A stretch of 64,000 nucleotides of DNA from assembly GCA_024809215.1 (NCBI GenBank), contig JANUBW010000004.1:558001-622000 (forward strand), given 5' to 3'. Within the stretch, counting starts at the first letter, position 1, and every line of letters begins with the position of its first letter. The position numbers were made by a program, and so were the translations under genes. The stretch is from Niastella sp. OAS944. GTDB taxonomy: Bacteria > Bacteroidota > Bacteroidia > Chitinophagales > Chitinophagaceae. Below, one piece after another: positions 63,729-64,000 of this stretch. Under the pieces are notes generated by a model that worked only from the letters and a program-made list of their open reading frames with translations, did not search any database and had not been told where the DNA came from.

Positions 63729-64000
63729 ATGGGACATTCAAGCTGGTCAAATGATGCTTATAAGCATTTAAAGCACAATTATTCAACCAAATCAACTGCC
63801 CAGGTATTCGCAAACAGAAGTATTGATAAAGATATGTCGCCCAGGGGCGTTCAGTTTCGCGAAAGCCGTGATTCTGCAGAACATCCCGAAAGCCTGGCAA
63901 TAGGTGTTTTTTTAGATGAAACCGGTAGTATGGGCTCTATTCCCGAAATGTTGGTGCGTCACAAATTAGGCAATCTCATGAACACCCTCATCGATCATGG
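63729..64000 (+). CDS. vWA-domain protein (N-terminal part, cut by window edge)
   Basis: The ATG at 63729 opens a frame to the window edge (90 codons; MGHSSWSNDAYKHLKHNYST). A von Willebrand A domain begins at about residue 55 with AIGVFLDETGSMGS, a MIDAS motif of the D-x-T-G-S type. It lies 11 bp after the J-domain/pseudokinase gene, so it is the second gene of the operon. An ATG at 63725 in another frame ends after nine codons. The remainder and further genes lie outside. Confidence 0.85.
   Translation, partial: MGHSSWSNDAYKHLKHNYSTKSTAQVFANRSIDKDMSPRGVQFRESRDSAEHPESLAIGVFLDETGSMGSIPEMLVRHKLGNLMNTLIDH

Overview
The window reads as a chromosomal segment of a Bacteroidota bacterium, most likely a soil or rhizosphere Chitinophagaceae of the Niastella/Chitinophaga kind. 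The signs are two SusC/SusD pairs, a Bacteroidota-type ECF sigma/FecR pair with an STN-bearing SusC, a type IX secretion (T9SS) C-terminal sorting domain, SprB-type adhesin repeats, GH97, DUF6377, DUF3826 and DUF4348 families, and large FtsX permeases. No rRNA or tRNA gene was seen, so the genus is inference.

Layout. 1-5619 is a polysaccharide-utilisation style operon on the minus strand: ECF sigma, FecR anti-sigma, STN-SusC, and a SusD cut by the window edge. 5715-14978 is mixed housekeeping and small accessory genes: a broken membrane protein, an SMI1/KNR4-like protein, a DUF4348 lipoprotein, YdeI, an 860-bp non-coding stretch with a 20-21 bp tandem repeat, an FtsX/MacB permease, a Crp/Fnr regulator followed by an NAD-dependent epimerase with a dyad operator between them, and a carboxypeptidase-like regulatory domain protein.

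15135-39190 is the most interesting part. Six tightly spaced minus-strand genes (PKD lipoprotein, outer-membrane barrel, 1507-aa beta-rich exported protein, FN3 protein, T9SS/SprB adhesin-like protein, 2005-aa toxin) are followed 4 bp later by a candidate immunity gene. The 2005-aa protein has a signal peptide, FN3-like modules, a central HExxH zinc-peptidase motif with a Met-turn, and a C-terminal PD-(D/E)XK nuclease-like domain, so it looks like a polymorphic toxin with its own cell-envelope export or display apparatus. Downstream lies an AT-rich array of small immunity-like genes, duplicates and truncated remnants bounded by repeated blocks, evidently shaped by recombination.

39610-48890 is a starch/alpha-glucan type locus: DUF6377 SusR-like regulator, SusC, SusD and a GH97 glucosidase whose three catalytic glutamates have exactly the SusB spacing. 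49109-61232 holds single genes and small operons: a putAbiC-like abortive-infection protein, a vanadium-haloperoxidase-like lipoprotein with the catalytic His replaced by Leu, a DJ-1/PfpI protein, ADP-ribosylglycohydrolase, DUF3826, two SDRs, an AraC regulator, an LRR protein, YqgE and a GH16-like lipoprotein.

The right edge (61399-64000) has a TlpA-like thioredoxin and then the start of an unusual operon: a J-domain/pseudokinase fusion followed by a vWA protein, preceded by two identical-arm 21-bp dyads 52 bp apart. This second candidate system runs off the window.
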